DNA of 35,120 nucleotides. Source: an uncultured Collinsella sp. Lineage in GTDB: Bacteria; Actinomycetota; Coriobacteriia; Coriobacteriales; Coriobacteriaceae. This document shows, in pieces, positions 23,301-31,030 of this stretch. The DNA lies in assembly GCA_937926755.1 (NCBI GenBank), contig CALBBA010000059.1, positions 1 to 35,120 of the forward strand. Direction: 5' to 3'. A program made the translations under genes and the position numbers. The first letter of the stretch is position 1. Every line of letters starts with the position of its first letter. The notes beneath the pieces were generated by a model. It had not been told where the DNA came from. It did no database searches and was given only the letters and a program-made list of their open reading frames with translations.

Positions 23301-24642
23301 GGGCCGCCTCCTCCCGCAGCATCGGGATGCCGCCGAAGCGGCCGTCCAGGTAGCTGCGGATAAGGTCCTTGTCGTAGCGGATGCCGTCGAACTCGGTGAG
23401 CCCGACCAGCTCGGACTTGCCGTCCACGCCGCGCTGGGCTATGTACATCTCGTCGCGGCGCATCAGGGATTGGTCCATGAGCAGCAGGTCGTGGGTGGTG
23501 AACAGCAGCTGCTTGCGAGTGTCGGGCCCGCAGGTGGCCAGGAAGTCCTCCACCAGGCGCGTGGTCAGCATGGTGTGCAGGCACCGGTCCAGCTCGTCCA
23601 CGACGTACACCTTGGATCCCACGGCGTCATCGGACCCCTGCAGGTCGAACAGCATGGGCAGCAGCCCCATCAGGCGCTGGGTGCCGGAGGACTCCATCCC
23701 CAGGCCGAAGCTGCGCTTCTCGCCGTCCGCGCCCTGGTGAAGGGTGCGCATGCGCTCCACCACCGGATGCCCATCGTCCACGTGCACCGTTATCATCTCG
23801 AAGCCGTAGTCACCGGGAGCTTTCTCCATGACCAAGGTCATTATCTCGTCGGCCTCGAGCCCGGCCACTCTCTTGCGAAGCTTTGCGCTTTTCGGCAGCG
23901 CGTCGAGATCGAGGCGCTCTCCGGTCAGCCCGCAAATACCGGTGTCCAGGCGGGAGAGCGTGTCCTCGGCATATTCGAAGAAGCCCTCGCGGGTTCCCGC
24001 GGCGTTGGCGAAGGTCCAGGCATGGGACTCCACGCCTACGAGCTGCAGCGTGTCGGCAAACCAATCGTAGGCCTCCTGCAACGTTTCGACGTTCTGGGAG
24101 ACGGCGCTGCCGAGGAAGGTCTGGTTGCGGCGGGTCGACTTGCCCACGAACTCCAGGAAGTCGGAGGGACCGAGGCATGACTCGTTGAAGATGTACTTGC
24201 CGTCCTCCGAAAGCTCGTCGCGCTCGAAGATGTCGATACTCTCCTTCTCGAGCACGCGCTCGAGCGACTCGTAGGAAACACCATCCAGGGTCGCCTCAAC
24301 GACGTAGCGGTAGACGGTCCTGCCCGCCAGGAACGTGACGTCGAAGACGGTCGGCTCCGATGCCGATTCCCTCTCTAGCATGAAGGGCTCTATGGGAAGG
24401 AGCTCGTCCACGCCGATTTCGCCCGTGACCATGTGCTTGAGCGCGGCCATCCCCTTGAACAGGCCCGTCTTGCCGGACGCGTTGCCTCCGTAGACAGCGG
24501 CAACCGGCAGGGCCTTCTTGCTGCGGAACCCGGGGATCTTGGCCAGCGTCCGAGCATGCTGGCGCTCGAGCGAGGCGACCATGTTCAGCGACGCCTCGTC
24601 GCGGTATGACATCCAATTGCCCACGGTGAAGTTCAGTAGCAT
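23293..24642 (-). CDS. rloA-like: RloA-like AAA/ABC-type ATPase
   Basis: This 449-residue ATPase of the AAA15/SMC-like group partners RloB, AriB and other TOPRIM proteins in defence systems. It opens MLLNFTVGNWMSYRDE, the usual start of this family (new contacts with a FxxxNFxSF-like strand). Walker A GGNASGKT is at 52-59, the signature ESSGTQRL at 317-324, Walker B KVYVVDELD at 344-352 and the switch histidine THD at 383-385. It is complete and likely dimerises on ATP. It is the first gene of the leftward rloA-rloB-ribbon operon with its own promoter at 24672-24699. AAGGAAAAGGAA precedes the ATG. Confidence 0.85.
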   Translation of the reverse strand: MLLNFTVGNWMSYRDEASLNMVASLERQHARTLAKIPGFRSKKALPVAAVYGGNASGKTGLFKGMAALKHMVTGEIGVDELLPIEPFMLERESASEPTVFDVTFLAGRTVYRYVVEATLDGVSYESLERVLEKESIDIFERDELSEDGKYIFNESCLGPSDFLEFVGKSTRRNQTFLGSAVSQNVETLQEAYDWFADTLQLVGVESHAWTFANAAGTREGFFEYAEDTLSRLDTGICGLTGERLDLDALPKSAKLRKRVAGLEADEIMTLVMEKAPGDYGFEMITVHVDDGHPVVERMRTLHQGADGEKRSFGLGMESSGTQRLMGLLPMLFDLQGSDDAVGSKVYVVDELDRCLHTMLTTRLVEDFLATCGPDTRKQLLFTTHDLLLMDQSLMRRDEMYIAQRGVDGKSELVGLTEFDGIRYDKDLIRSYLDGRFGGIPMLREEAARG

Positions 24643-24671
24643 TTCCTTTTCCTTTCGAATCGTTGAATGAG

Positions 24672-24699
24672 ATTATATCTCTTTCGTTGCATTAATCAA
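24672..24699 (-). promoter_or_regulatory. Promoter of the rloA-rloB operon
   Basis: On the minus strand TTGATT (24699-24694), a 16-bp spacer and a consensus TATAAT (24677-24672), 30 bp before the rloA start. Confidence 0.8.
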
Positions 24700-24761
24700 G
24701 GAAGGGTTCCGAGACAGAGCAGGCATGCGCGGTTTACGGAAGAAGGAGAAGGAAGGCAGAA

Positions 24762-24801
24762 TAATGCAGGGAAGTCGTAGATTCGCAACTTCCCTGCATT
24801 A
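24762..24801. repeat. 14-bp perfect inverted repeat in the rloA upstream spacer
   Basis: TAATGCAGGGAAGT (24762-24775) and ACTTCCCTGCATTA (24788-24801) flank a 12-base loop. No T-run follows on either strand. The rest of 24643-24968 shows only the rloA promoter and no gene. Confidence 0.7.
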
Positions 24802-24968
24802 GAAATACCGGTCTAGCCCTCAGACAGGGCGATTCGGATGCAACGGATTTGCCAAATGGCTTTTTCCTTGCGAAAGAAAGTGCCTCTCCGGCACGAAGGG
24901 CCAAGGGCCTCAACCCACATCGAGCTGTGCGTATACGACCGTCCTGGAACTCCGAGTGTGGTAGCCCC

Positions 24969-25136
24969 ATGTCAACCGAGGGCAAAGGCATGATGTACAG
25001 GATGAGAGACGGCAGCATCGTCTCCCATAGACTTGTTTCTTCTTCGAAGGGCAAATCCCCGGTTGTCGAATTGAAAGCGAGGAACGCTCCTGGAATTAAG
25101 TCCCTGAAGATACACTTCGTCAGAAAGGGAAAGTGA
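24969..25136 (+). pseudogene. Orphan C-terminal tail of a polymorphic RNase-type toxin
   Basis: This 55-residue fragment contains YRMRDGSIVSHRLVSSSKG, SPVVELK and GIKSLKIHFVRKGK. The pattern (charged strand, SSS.G.PxVxI, then KIHF at the end) is that of the last part of polymorphic toxins of the BECR/Ntox50-like kind as I remember them. No delivery domain (LXG, WXG100, RHS) is present upstream, and the frame back to 24849 looks unrelated. Its stop overlaps the next start (TGATG), the usual toxin-immunity arrangement. It is probably a displaced toxin cassette, kept with its immunity gene. Confidence 0.5.
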
Positions 25137-25717
25137 TGGCAATGGAACACGCTAATAAAAGATTCAACCACGCAGAAGAGCTGCTCCTGAAGCAGATGAA
25201 GGGCTCCAAGCTGCTCACTATCGATGCAGTTCTGGCGGCTCCTCCCGACAACAGCTGGAATACCGTCCGCCTGCACTTCGAGGGCTTTGACATCGACGTC
25301 AACAACTTCCTGAACAACATCGTCGTTGACGAGTTCGGCACGCTCGAAGAGTTTGGCTTGCTGTCAGTTGTTGAATCTTCGGAGGAAATGCTCAGCATCC
25401 CCGAAGTGGGGGCTGATACGACCACGTTCGAAGTCAACGAGACTATCGTCGCTGTTACCGTTGTCAACGACGTTGCAGATATCTATGGCGAAGGCTCCCT
25501 GGTCGCAAAGCTTGAGTATCCACAGGCCATCGCCCTCCATACGGATTCGGGCATCATCATGCTCGACAAGGAGGTCTGGTTCTCCGAAATGATAGTTCTC
25601 AAGAATGGCGAGAGAATCGAGAACCTCTTGTACGATGAGTCTGTCAACTGGGAAGACGATCCCGACGAGGACCCTTCAACCCATTTTGAGTTCCGTACGG
25701 AAATTCAAAGCCTGTAG
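25136..25717 (+). CDS. Probable immunity protein for the adjacent toxin tail
   Basis: This 193-residue soluble, strongly acidic protein has mixed strand/helix prediction by eye, no signal peptide, and many Asp/Glu near the end (NWEDDPDEDPSTHFEFRTE). I do not recognise its family. The start is the ATG at 25136, sharing its A with the toxin stop, with AGAAAGGGAAAG upstream. Small acidic proteins right after a toxin C-terminus, in overlap, are the normal position of cognate immunity genes. It is intact although the toxin is truncated, which fits selection for protection against neighbours. Confidence 0.6.
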   Translation: MAMEHANKRFNHAEELLLKQMKGSKLLTIDAVLAAPPDNSWNTVRLHFEGFDIDVNNFLNNIVVDEFGTLEEFGLLSVVESSEEMLSIPEVGADTTTFEVNETIVAVTVVNDVADIYGEGSLVAKLEYPQAIALHTDSGIIMLDKEVWFSEMIVLKNGERIENLLYDESVNWEDDPDEDPSTHFEFRTEIQSL

Positions 25718-25779
25718 TTCTCGAGGTCAGCCCCCTGTTGGGACAAACTGTCTCAGCAGAGAGTAATTTCAACCTTTAG

Positions 25780-26153
25780 CCGATTAGCAACAAGCCATCT
25801 GCATTTATTCCAAACGAATACTTCAGATGGCTTATTGCGTTGAGCTGCGGTTTACTCTCAAAGCGTAAACCACTTGCGATTATTCACTTGCAACTTACGC
25901 TGGTGGCAAGCCGCTTTTCAGGTCGAGCTGGACTGATTTCGGGATCGAATCAGCCGTTTTCGCTCCGCAGCCGGCAACTGGGACAAAAATGAAACTCAAC
26001 ACCACTGAGTTGAATTTGAGTTTCATGGAAGAGAGCAGTGCTGTCCCAGTTTGGTGCCGTGGCGTACCGCAGAGTGCCGTTGCGTCCGTTTTTTGTGGGC
26101 GAGACACCACCAGATAGACGAGAAGCGATTCTCGTCGTACTGAGTGGGAGTAA
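25780..26153 (+). other. Structured noncoding right end of element II
   Basis: Second copy of the block type at 20261-20687, also starting CCGATTAGC. Hairpin H1: AAGCCATCTG 25792-25801 / CAGATGGCTT 25824-25833, perfect. Hairpin H2: CCACTTGCG 25870-25878 / CGCTGGTGG 25898-25906, eight of nine pairs, with loop ATTATTCACTT. Hairpin H3: AACTGGGACA 25976-25985 / TGTCCCAGTT 26042-26051, with an inner stem ATGAAACTCAA 25989-25999 / TTGAGTTTCAT 26016-26026. H1-H2 offsets are 78 bp here and 76 bp in the first copy. No gene is visible. Confidence 0.6.
26139..26153 (+). repeat. Degenerate guaA-end att copy encoding RTEWE-stop
   Basis: ACTGAGTGGGAGTAA repeats the guaA end. In the usual logic of integration into a gene's 3' end, the outermost copy is the original chromosomal gene end, and what follows (terminator at 26172) is the native guaA terminator. 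Confidence 0.7.
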
Positions 26154-26171
26154 ACGATATTCGTTGATTTC

Positions 26172-26212
26172 AAGCCTCTGACCTGCGAAAACAGGTCGGG
26201 GCTTCTTATTTT
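26172..26212 (+). terminator. Intrinsic terminator, probably the original guaA terminator
   Basis: AAGCC..GACCTG (26172-26185) pairs with CAGGTC..GGCTT (26192-26204), followed by TTCTTATTTT. TCTGACCTGCGA here also occurs just after guaA (15847-15858), a further trace of common origin. Confidence 0.85.
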
Positions 26213-26894
26213 GCAACCTCTGTGCAACCTTTGCGGTTTCGCGCCCCGTGAACAGGGGACGTAGCACTGTTCACGTCTGGGCCCATATCGGCACCGATCA
26301 TTGCCCGCGCTGCTTCTGCTTGCGCTTCAGCTTCCGCTGCTCGAGGCACGTCGCCCGGTGTTCCTCGCCAGAGGAGAGCTGGACGTTCCTTGCGAAACCG
26401 CGAGGCCACCTATATCCGCTTGCTGCGGGCTTGCTTGAACCAGTTCCTTTTGAAAGAGCCTATACCTCCGAAGAACTTGTTGTACGTCTCACCGTCCTCC
26501 TTGGCCTCGTACTTGACCAAGGCAAGTTCGATAGTACAGAGGTAATCCGCCACTTGCTCGAGGCGGTAGTCGGTCATCGAGGTCTTGCGGCGTCGGACGA
26601 CCCCTTTTGAGAGGACCTTGCCCACCGAGTCGTCTCGCCCGCGGAACAGAAGGAGCGCATCCTCGCGACCTTCGGCGACCTGTGCTGCGAGATGGAGGGC
26701 TGCACCATCGTGCAGGGCCCTTTCCAAAGCGAAGTGTCGAGCCGAAGTGTTGAGCGTCGGCCCTGAATGTTCAATGGCCGTTGTTTTCTGCCCCTCAAGT
26801 GGTGAACTTCTCCTCGGGGCTGTTGATTCCCCCACGCGCCCCCTTCCGTTCTCTGTGTTCCCCTTATACTCCTTGTACAAGGAGGTAAGAAGTC
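26213..26894. other. 680-bp spacer with a palindromic element and gene debris
   Basis: CGTGAACAG (26247-26255) and CTGTTCACG (26267-26275) form a perfect hairpin around GGGGACGTAGCA, resembling other palindromes here that carry a GGGGAC core. Coding-like fragments lie on both strands: a minus frame MTDYRLEQVADYL... ending FKQARSKRI (26577-26410), and a plus stretch PAEQKERILATFGDLCCEM near 26643-26700. Neither has a ribosome site or recognised family. TATACT at 26865-26870 is a plausible -10 for the next gene, with the palindrome CCTTGTACAAGG (26871-26882) after it. Confidence 0.4.
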
Positions 26895-29636
26895 ATGGAC
26901 AAGACCGCACAGGACAGCTTGGCAAAGAAGCCCGCCGACATGAGGGACAGGATTCTCGAGCATCTCGAGGCCCTTACCTCTGCCGTCTCGCTCGACGACC
27001 TTGCCCGTCTGTCCACCTCCGACATCGCCGAGACGCTCATCATCTCCAGGAGCCTGGCGAGCCAGTACCTCAACGACCTTGTTCGCTCCGGCCTTGTGGT
27101 TAAGGTGGCGGGCAGGCCTGTCCGTTATTTTCATCGCCGCGCGTTCCAGAAGTGTTTTCAGGTAAAGCTCTCTGCAAGCGAGTACGCCTCGCTCGCCGAC
27201 CTCATCCAGGCGACGGGAATCGCCGATCACCGCGACTTCGCGCGTGCCGTGGGCTTCGACATGAGCCTCAGCTCCGTTGTCGAGCAGTGCAAGGCTGCGG
27301 TTCAGTACCCTCCGTTTGGCCTACCCATCCTCTTGAGCGGCGGCGTGGGTGTCGGTAAGTCTTTCCTTTCTCGCCTTGTGTACGAGTACGGCAAGAACCA
27401 GGGCTTGCTGTCCCGCGACTCCTCCTATGTGCGCATCGACTGCGCTGGGGTCCCGGACGCCGCCTCGTTCAACGGGCTTCTTGACGAGTCGATCGCGAAA
27501 TCGCGCGGGGGTGTGGTTTTTGTCAACGGCATCGAGGCACTCTCTCCCTCTGCGATGGAGCACTGCCTTGCGACGGCCCTCGGGCTCGATGCCTCCCAGG
27601 ATGCGCCGCGCGCTCGCCTCGTTCTTTCGACGACGCTTTCCGCCGATGACCTGAAGGTTTCCTCGGCCTACAGCAAAATGCCCATCTGTGCCCGCGTCCC
27701 CTCACTCAAGGAGCGGACCCCCGAGGAGCGCGAGGATCTCATCTTGAGCTTCCTGCGCAGCGAGGGGTGCCGAATCGGTTCTGATGTGAAGATCAGCCGC
27801 GGCGCATACCGTTGCCTCGTGAACGCGGACTTTTCCGATAACATCGCCGGCTTGCGCGCCTGCGTGACGAACTGCTGCGCCAAAGCGTTCCTCAATCGCG
27901 AGGGCGACTACGTCGTCGTTCGCCCGTATCTTCTTCCCAGCGGGCTCCTCTCCTCCGCGCAGATCGATCAACAGCCCGACGATGGCGTTCTGATCGACGC
28001 GTCCCTGGATGCCGCCGAGAGCACAGGGCCGGTCGAGCAGGCGCTCGATGCCCTGTGCTCCCTCGGTGAGCGATTCTGCGCCGGGGAGCTCTCTGTCTCC
28101 GAGCTTGTCTCGCAAGCTGTCTCCGCTGTGCGCGGCGTTGAGGATCACTTGATCTTCGGCCGCGGCGTTACCTCCTCGAGGTCGCGCGCCTTCGAGCGCG
28201 TCGTGGGCGCGGTCCTTGCCGACGCAGGCTCTTCTTATGGCATCGAGCTTTCGAGGAAGGTCGCTTTTCTACTGGCCCAGGAGATTTGCCTGCAGTTGTG
28301 GCCGGGCATCGGCCTGGCTAAGCGAAAGTCTGCCTGTGCGGAGCAAATCTCCCATCTCCTCGGTGCCGTGACCTCCGAATTACCGTTTGCCTCGAGCGTC
28401 TCCGATCAGGTCGCCGCAGACGTGGAAGGGGCGCTGGGAATCTCGCTCGATCACTTCACGAAGACGCTTCTGACGCTGTGCGTCGCATCGGAGTCTCGCG
28501 ATGCGAAGGCCCTTCGGACGCTCTGCGTCATCTTGTCCCACGGCTACTCAACGGCGACGAGCATCGCCGACGCGGCGAACCGTATGCTCGGCATGCATGT
28601 GTACGAGGCTGTCGACATGCCCTACGACCAGCAGCTGAAGGACATCGTCGGTCCGCTCCAGCGCCTCGTCGACCGCCATTCCTACTGCACCGGGGTCGTG
28701 TTCCTCGTCGACATGGGCTCCTTGGAGGAGGCCTATAAGGCCCTCGAGAACGTTACCGACTCCACTATCGGCGTGGTGAACAACGTCTCTACCGGTCTTG
28801 CGCTCGAGATCGGGGTCGGGCTGCTCGGCGGCAAGTCCATCGCCGAGGTTCTTGGCGATGCGACCGCCGCGTGCGTGACGCACTGCAAGGTGATCGAGCG
28901 CATCAACCGTGAGGACGCCATCGTCTTCTGCTCCGAGTCCGGGGTCGACGCCGCGGAGAGGATACGCCAGCTCGTCTCGCAGAGCCTCCCGCGCACCATA
29001 GGCGCGCGCCTGCTCACGAGGCCCTTCAAGCAGCTCGTCGCGAACGGGTCGAACGACGCCGTTTTCTCCGAGCACCGCGTCTGCGCCGTCATCGGCACGG
29101 GAGACCCCGGGGTCGCCTCCGTCCCCTTCGTCGCCCTCGAGGACATCATGTCGACGGCGTCCGCCTCTAAGGTTGATGCCGTGTTCGGCAGGTGGCTTGA
29201 CGCTTCCGAGCTCTCTTCTTTCCACGAGAAGCTGCTCTCGAACATGACGCTGCAGAACGTCATCCGCTCCATCACCATCCTCGACCCGGAGCGGCTATTC
29301 CACGAGATCGAGAGCGCCGTGCACGAGCTTCAGCGCAGGACAGGCGAGAAGATCGGCAGCAACGCCATCATTGGGCTCTACGTCCACCTCTGCTGTCTCG
29401 TCGAGCGCCTTGTTACCAGAAACCCCATTGAGACCTACGTTGGCCAGGACCGCTTCGAGGAGGAACGCGCCGATTTCATCGAGTCCTTCAGGCAGAGCTT
29501 CTCGAGCATCTCGACGCGCTATCGCGTAGAGGTTCCCGTAAGCGAGATCGCATATGTCTTCGACTACATAAGCGTGAGCGCCGCCCCGGCGCGAGAAGAG
29601 CGCCTCGGCTCCTCGGACCTCCTGCTCGACGAGTGA
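26895..29636 (+). CDS. LevR-like PTS-controlled transcription regulator with degenerate AAA domain
   Basis: This 913-residue regulator is of the LevR/ManR plan: winged helix (about 15-85), AAA+ domain (about 130-350), first PRD (about 385-500), mannose-type IIA domain (about 520-640, phospho-site H548 in VILSHGYSTATS), a IIB-like segment and a C-terminal PRD (about 805-900, H in YVHLCC). Walker A GGVGVGKS (149-156) is intact, but the sigma-54 contact loop (GAFTGA) is absent and Walker B reads VVFVNGIEAL (207-216) without its acid residues. AAGGAGG precedes the ATG. It lies directly before the PTS operon on the same strand and should control it in response to PTS phosphorylation. Confidence 0.88.
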   Translation: MDKTAQDSLAKKPADMRDRILEHLEALTSAVSLDDLARLSTSDIAETLIISRSLASQYLNDLVRSGLVVKVAGRPVRYFHRRAFQKCFQVKLSASEYASLADLIQATGIADHRDFARAVGFDMSLSSVVEQCKAAVQYPPFGLPILLSGGVGVGKSFLSRLVYEYGKNQGLLSRDSSYVRIDCAGVPDAASFNGLLDESIAKSRGGVVFVNGIEALSPSAMEHCLATALGLDASQDAPRARLVLSTTLSADDLKVSSAYSKMPICARVPSLKERTPEEREDLILSFLRSEGCRIGSDVKISRGAYRCLVNADFSDNIAGLRACVTNCCAKAFLNREGDYVVVRPYLLPSGLLSSAQIDQQPDDGVLIDASLDAAESTGPVEQALDALCSLGERFCAGELSVSELVSQAVSAVRGVEDHLIFGRGVTSSRSRAFERVVGAVLADAGSSYGIELSRKVAFLLAQEICLQLWPGIGLAKRKSACAEQISHLLGAVTSELPFASSVSDQVAADVEGALGISLDHFTKTLLTLCVASESRDAKALRTLCVILSHGYSTATSIADAANRMLGMHVYEAVDMPYDQQLKDIVGPLQRLVDRHSYCTGVVFLVDMGSLEEAYKALENVTDSTIGVVNNVSTGLALEIGVGLLGGKSIAEVLGDATAACVTHCKVIERINREDAIVFCSESGVDAAERIRQLVSQSLPRTIGARLLTRPFKQLVANGSNDAVFSEHRVCAVIGTGDPGVASVPFVALEDIMSTASASKVDAVFGRWLDASELSSFHEKLLSNMTLQNVIRSITILDPERLFHEIESAVHELQRRTGEKIGSNAIIGLYVHLCCLVERLVTRNPIETYVGQDRFEEERADFIESFRQSFSSISTRYRVEVPVSEIAYVFDYISVSAAPAREERLGSSDLLLDE

Positions 29637-29759
29637 CCTTCCCCGCGCCGCCGCAAGCTGACCGCGCGTCCTCAATAATCCGATAACCCCTTGCCCGGCG
29701 CGAATCCGGATAGCGCCGAGGCAGTACCGAACGTAAAACTTCATTTGATAGGAGCAAAC

Positions 29760-30233
29760 ATGAGTGTTGTTATGGCACGAATCGACAATCGCCTGCTTCA
29801 CGGCATCATCGTGACGCAGTGGGCCCCGGTGTCGGGCGCGACCCGAGTCATGGTCATCGACGACAAGGTCGCCGGCGACGAGGTCCTGAAGTCCACTATG
29901 AGGATGGCGCGCCCCGCGGGCATGGCCGTCTCGATCATCTCCGAGGAGACCGCGCTCAAGAACTTCGCGGCGGGCAAGTACGACCGCGAGAAGGTCTTTG
30001 TCATCGCCAAGGAGCCCGAGACGATCCTTCACCTGGTCGAGTCGGGCATCGAGCTCCCGTCGCTGATCGTCGGCGGCTCGCTCGTCAAGGAGGGCGGCGT
30101 CCAGCTCACCCAGCGCGCCTATGCCTCCGCCGAGAACGTCCAGAGCTACAAGGCGCTCATCGCCCGCGGCGTCAAGGTGACGGCACAGTTCGTGCCCGCC
30201 GACAAGCCCGTCTCCGTCGCCGACCTCATCTAA
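29760..30233 (+). CDS. PTS mannose/fructose/sorbose family IIB component
   Basis: This 157-residue cytoplasmic phosphotransfer subunit has its active-site histidine H14 in ARIDNRLLHGIIVTQW, the family signature. It passes phosphate from IIA to the sugar entering through IIC/IID. The start ATG at 29760 follows AGGAG; 123 bp separate it from the regulator, and that spacer contains the inverted repeat CGGCGC/GCGCCG around 29695-29718, a possible operator. First gene of the IIB-IIC-IID-IIA-GH172-ROK operon. Confidence 0.93.
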   Translation: MSVVMARIDNRLLHGIIVTQWAPVSGATRVMVIDDKVAGDEVLKSTMRMARPAGMAVSIISEETALKNFAAGKYDREKVFVIAKEPETILHLVESGIELPSLIVGGSLVKEGGVQLTQRAYASAENVQSYKALIARGVKVTAQFVPADKPVSVADLI

Positions 30234-30242
30234 GGAGGGATC

Positions 30243-31028
30243 ATGGTCAACTTCACTATCCTGCAGGTCGTCCTTTTGACCCTGCTGGCCTTCATCAAGC
30301 ACGTGGACTACTACGGCATCCCGATGATCTTCGTCAACTATGCCGTCTTCTGGGGCCTTATCACCGGCGTCGTCATGGGCGACTGGCAGACCGGCCTCGT
30401 CATCGGCGGCACCATCCAGCTCATGCAGCTCGGCGTCGCGGGCTTCGGCGGCTCGTCGATTCCCGACTACGGCACGATGGCCATCATCGCCACCGCCTAC
30501 GGCGTGACCCTGGGCGCGGACACGGGCCTCGCCATCGGCCTGCCGGTCGGCATGCTCGGCATCCAGCTCGACGTCATCGTCAAGATCCTCAACGGCTTCG
30601 TCGTCGAGAAGTCCCAGAAGTTCTGCAACGAGGGTAAGTTCAATCAGATGAACGCCATCCTGTGGGTCTGCCCCGCGCTCTTCGGCCTGTGCGCCGCCCT
30701 GCCCGTCTTTGTCTCCGTGACGCTCGGCCAGCCCGCCGTCAACTGGCTCCTCGAGGTCATGCCCCAGTGGTTCCTCTCCGGCCTCACCCTCGCCGGCAAG
30801 ATGCTCCCGGCCATCGGTATCGCCATGCTGCTCCGCTACATGCCCACCGGCAAGTACTTCCAGTACCTGCTCGTCGGCTTCTTCCTCTCGGCCTTCCTGA
30901 ACGTGCCCATCATCGGCGCCGCCATCGTCGGCGTTGCCCTCGCGATCGCGTTCTACCAGCGTGCCGAGAGGGACACCGAGCTCGCCGCCCACGCTTCCGC
31001 AGACGCCTTCATCGGAGAGGATGAGTAA
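30243..31028 (+). CDS. PTS mannose-family IIC component (membrane)
   Basis: This 261-residue integral membrane protein forms part of the sugar channel. There are several hydrophobic helices. The family motif GGTIQLMQLGVAGFGGSSIPD (about 58-78) is present and marks EII-Sor/Man IIC. AAGGAGG lies before the ATG, nine bases after the IIB stop. The C-terminal end is charged and cytoplasmic. It works with IID encoded two bases downstream. Confidence 0.92.
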   Translation: MVNFTILQVVLLTLLAFIKHVDYYGIPMIFVNYAVFWGLITGVVMGDWQTGLVIGGTIQLMQLGVAGFGGSSIPDYGTMAIIATAYGVTLGADTGLAIGLPVGMLGIQLDVIVKILNGFVVEKSQKFCNEGKFNQMNAILWVCPALFGLCAALPVFVSVTLGQPAVNWLLEVMPQWFLSGLTLAGKMLPAIGIAMLLRYMPTGKYFQYLLVGFFLSAFLNVPIIGAAIVGVALAIAFYQRAERDTELAAHASADAFIGEDE

Positions 31029-31030
31029 CC

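Larger units (their letters stand above)
20688..26153. mobile_element. Putative integrative element II at guaA (defence and toxin/immunity cargo)
   Basis: Bounded by att-like copies at 20670-20687 and 26139-26153. Cargo: a leftward operon of RloA-like ATPase, RloB-like protein and zinc-ribbon protein, and a toxin tail with its immunity gene. The right end (25780-26153) is the same structured block type as in element I. No integrase is seen. Base composition around 21300-22600 is visibly more AT-rich than the flanking chromosome. Confidence 0.6.

Noticed and set aside
26206..26409. 67-codon minus frame MASRFRKERPALLWRG
   Set aside because: Overlaps the palindromic element and a terminator tail, lacks a ribosome site and matches no family known to me.
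29637..29759. Sigma-54 (-12/-24) promoter for the PTS operon, as expected for LevR targets
   Set aside because: No TGGCAC-N5-TTGC-like sequence is present in the spacer, consistent with the degenerate AAA domain.
29295..30992. 565-codon antisense frame across the regulator end, IIB and IIC
   Set aside because: Shadow frame; the sense strand carries conserved PTS motifs and proper spacing.
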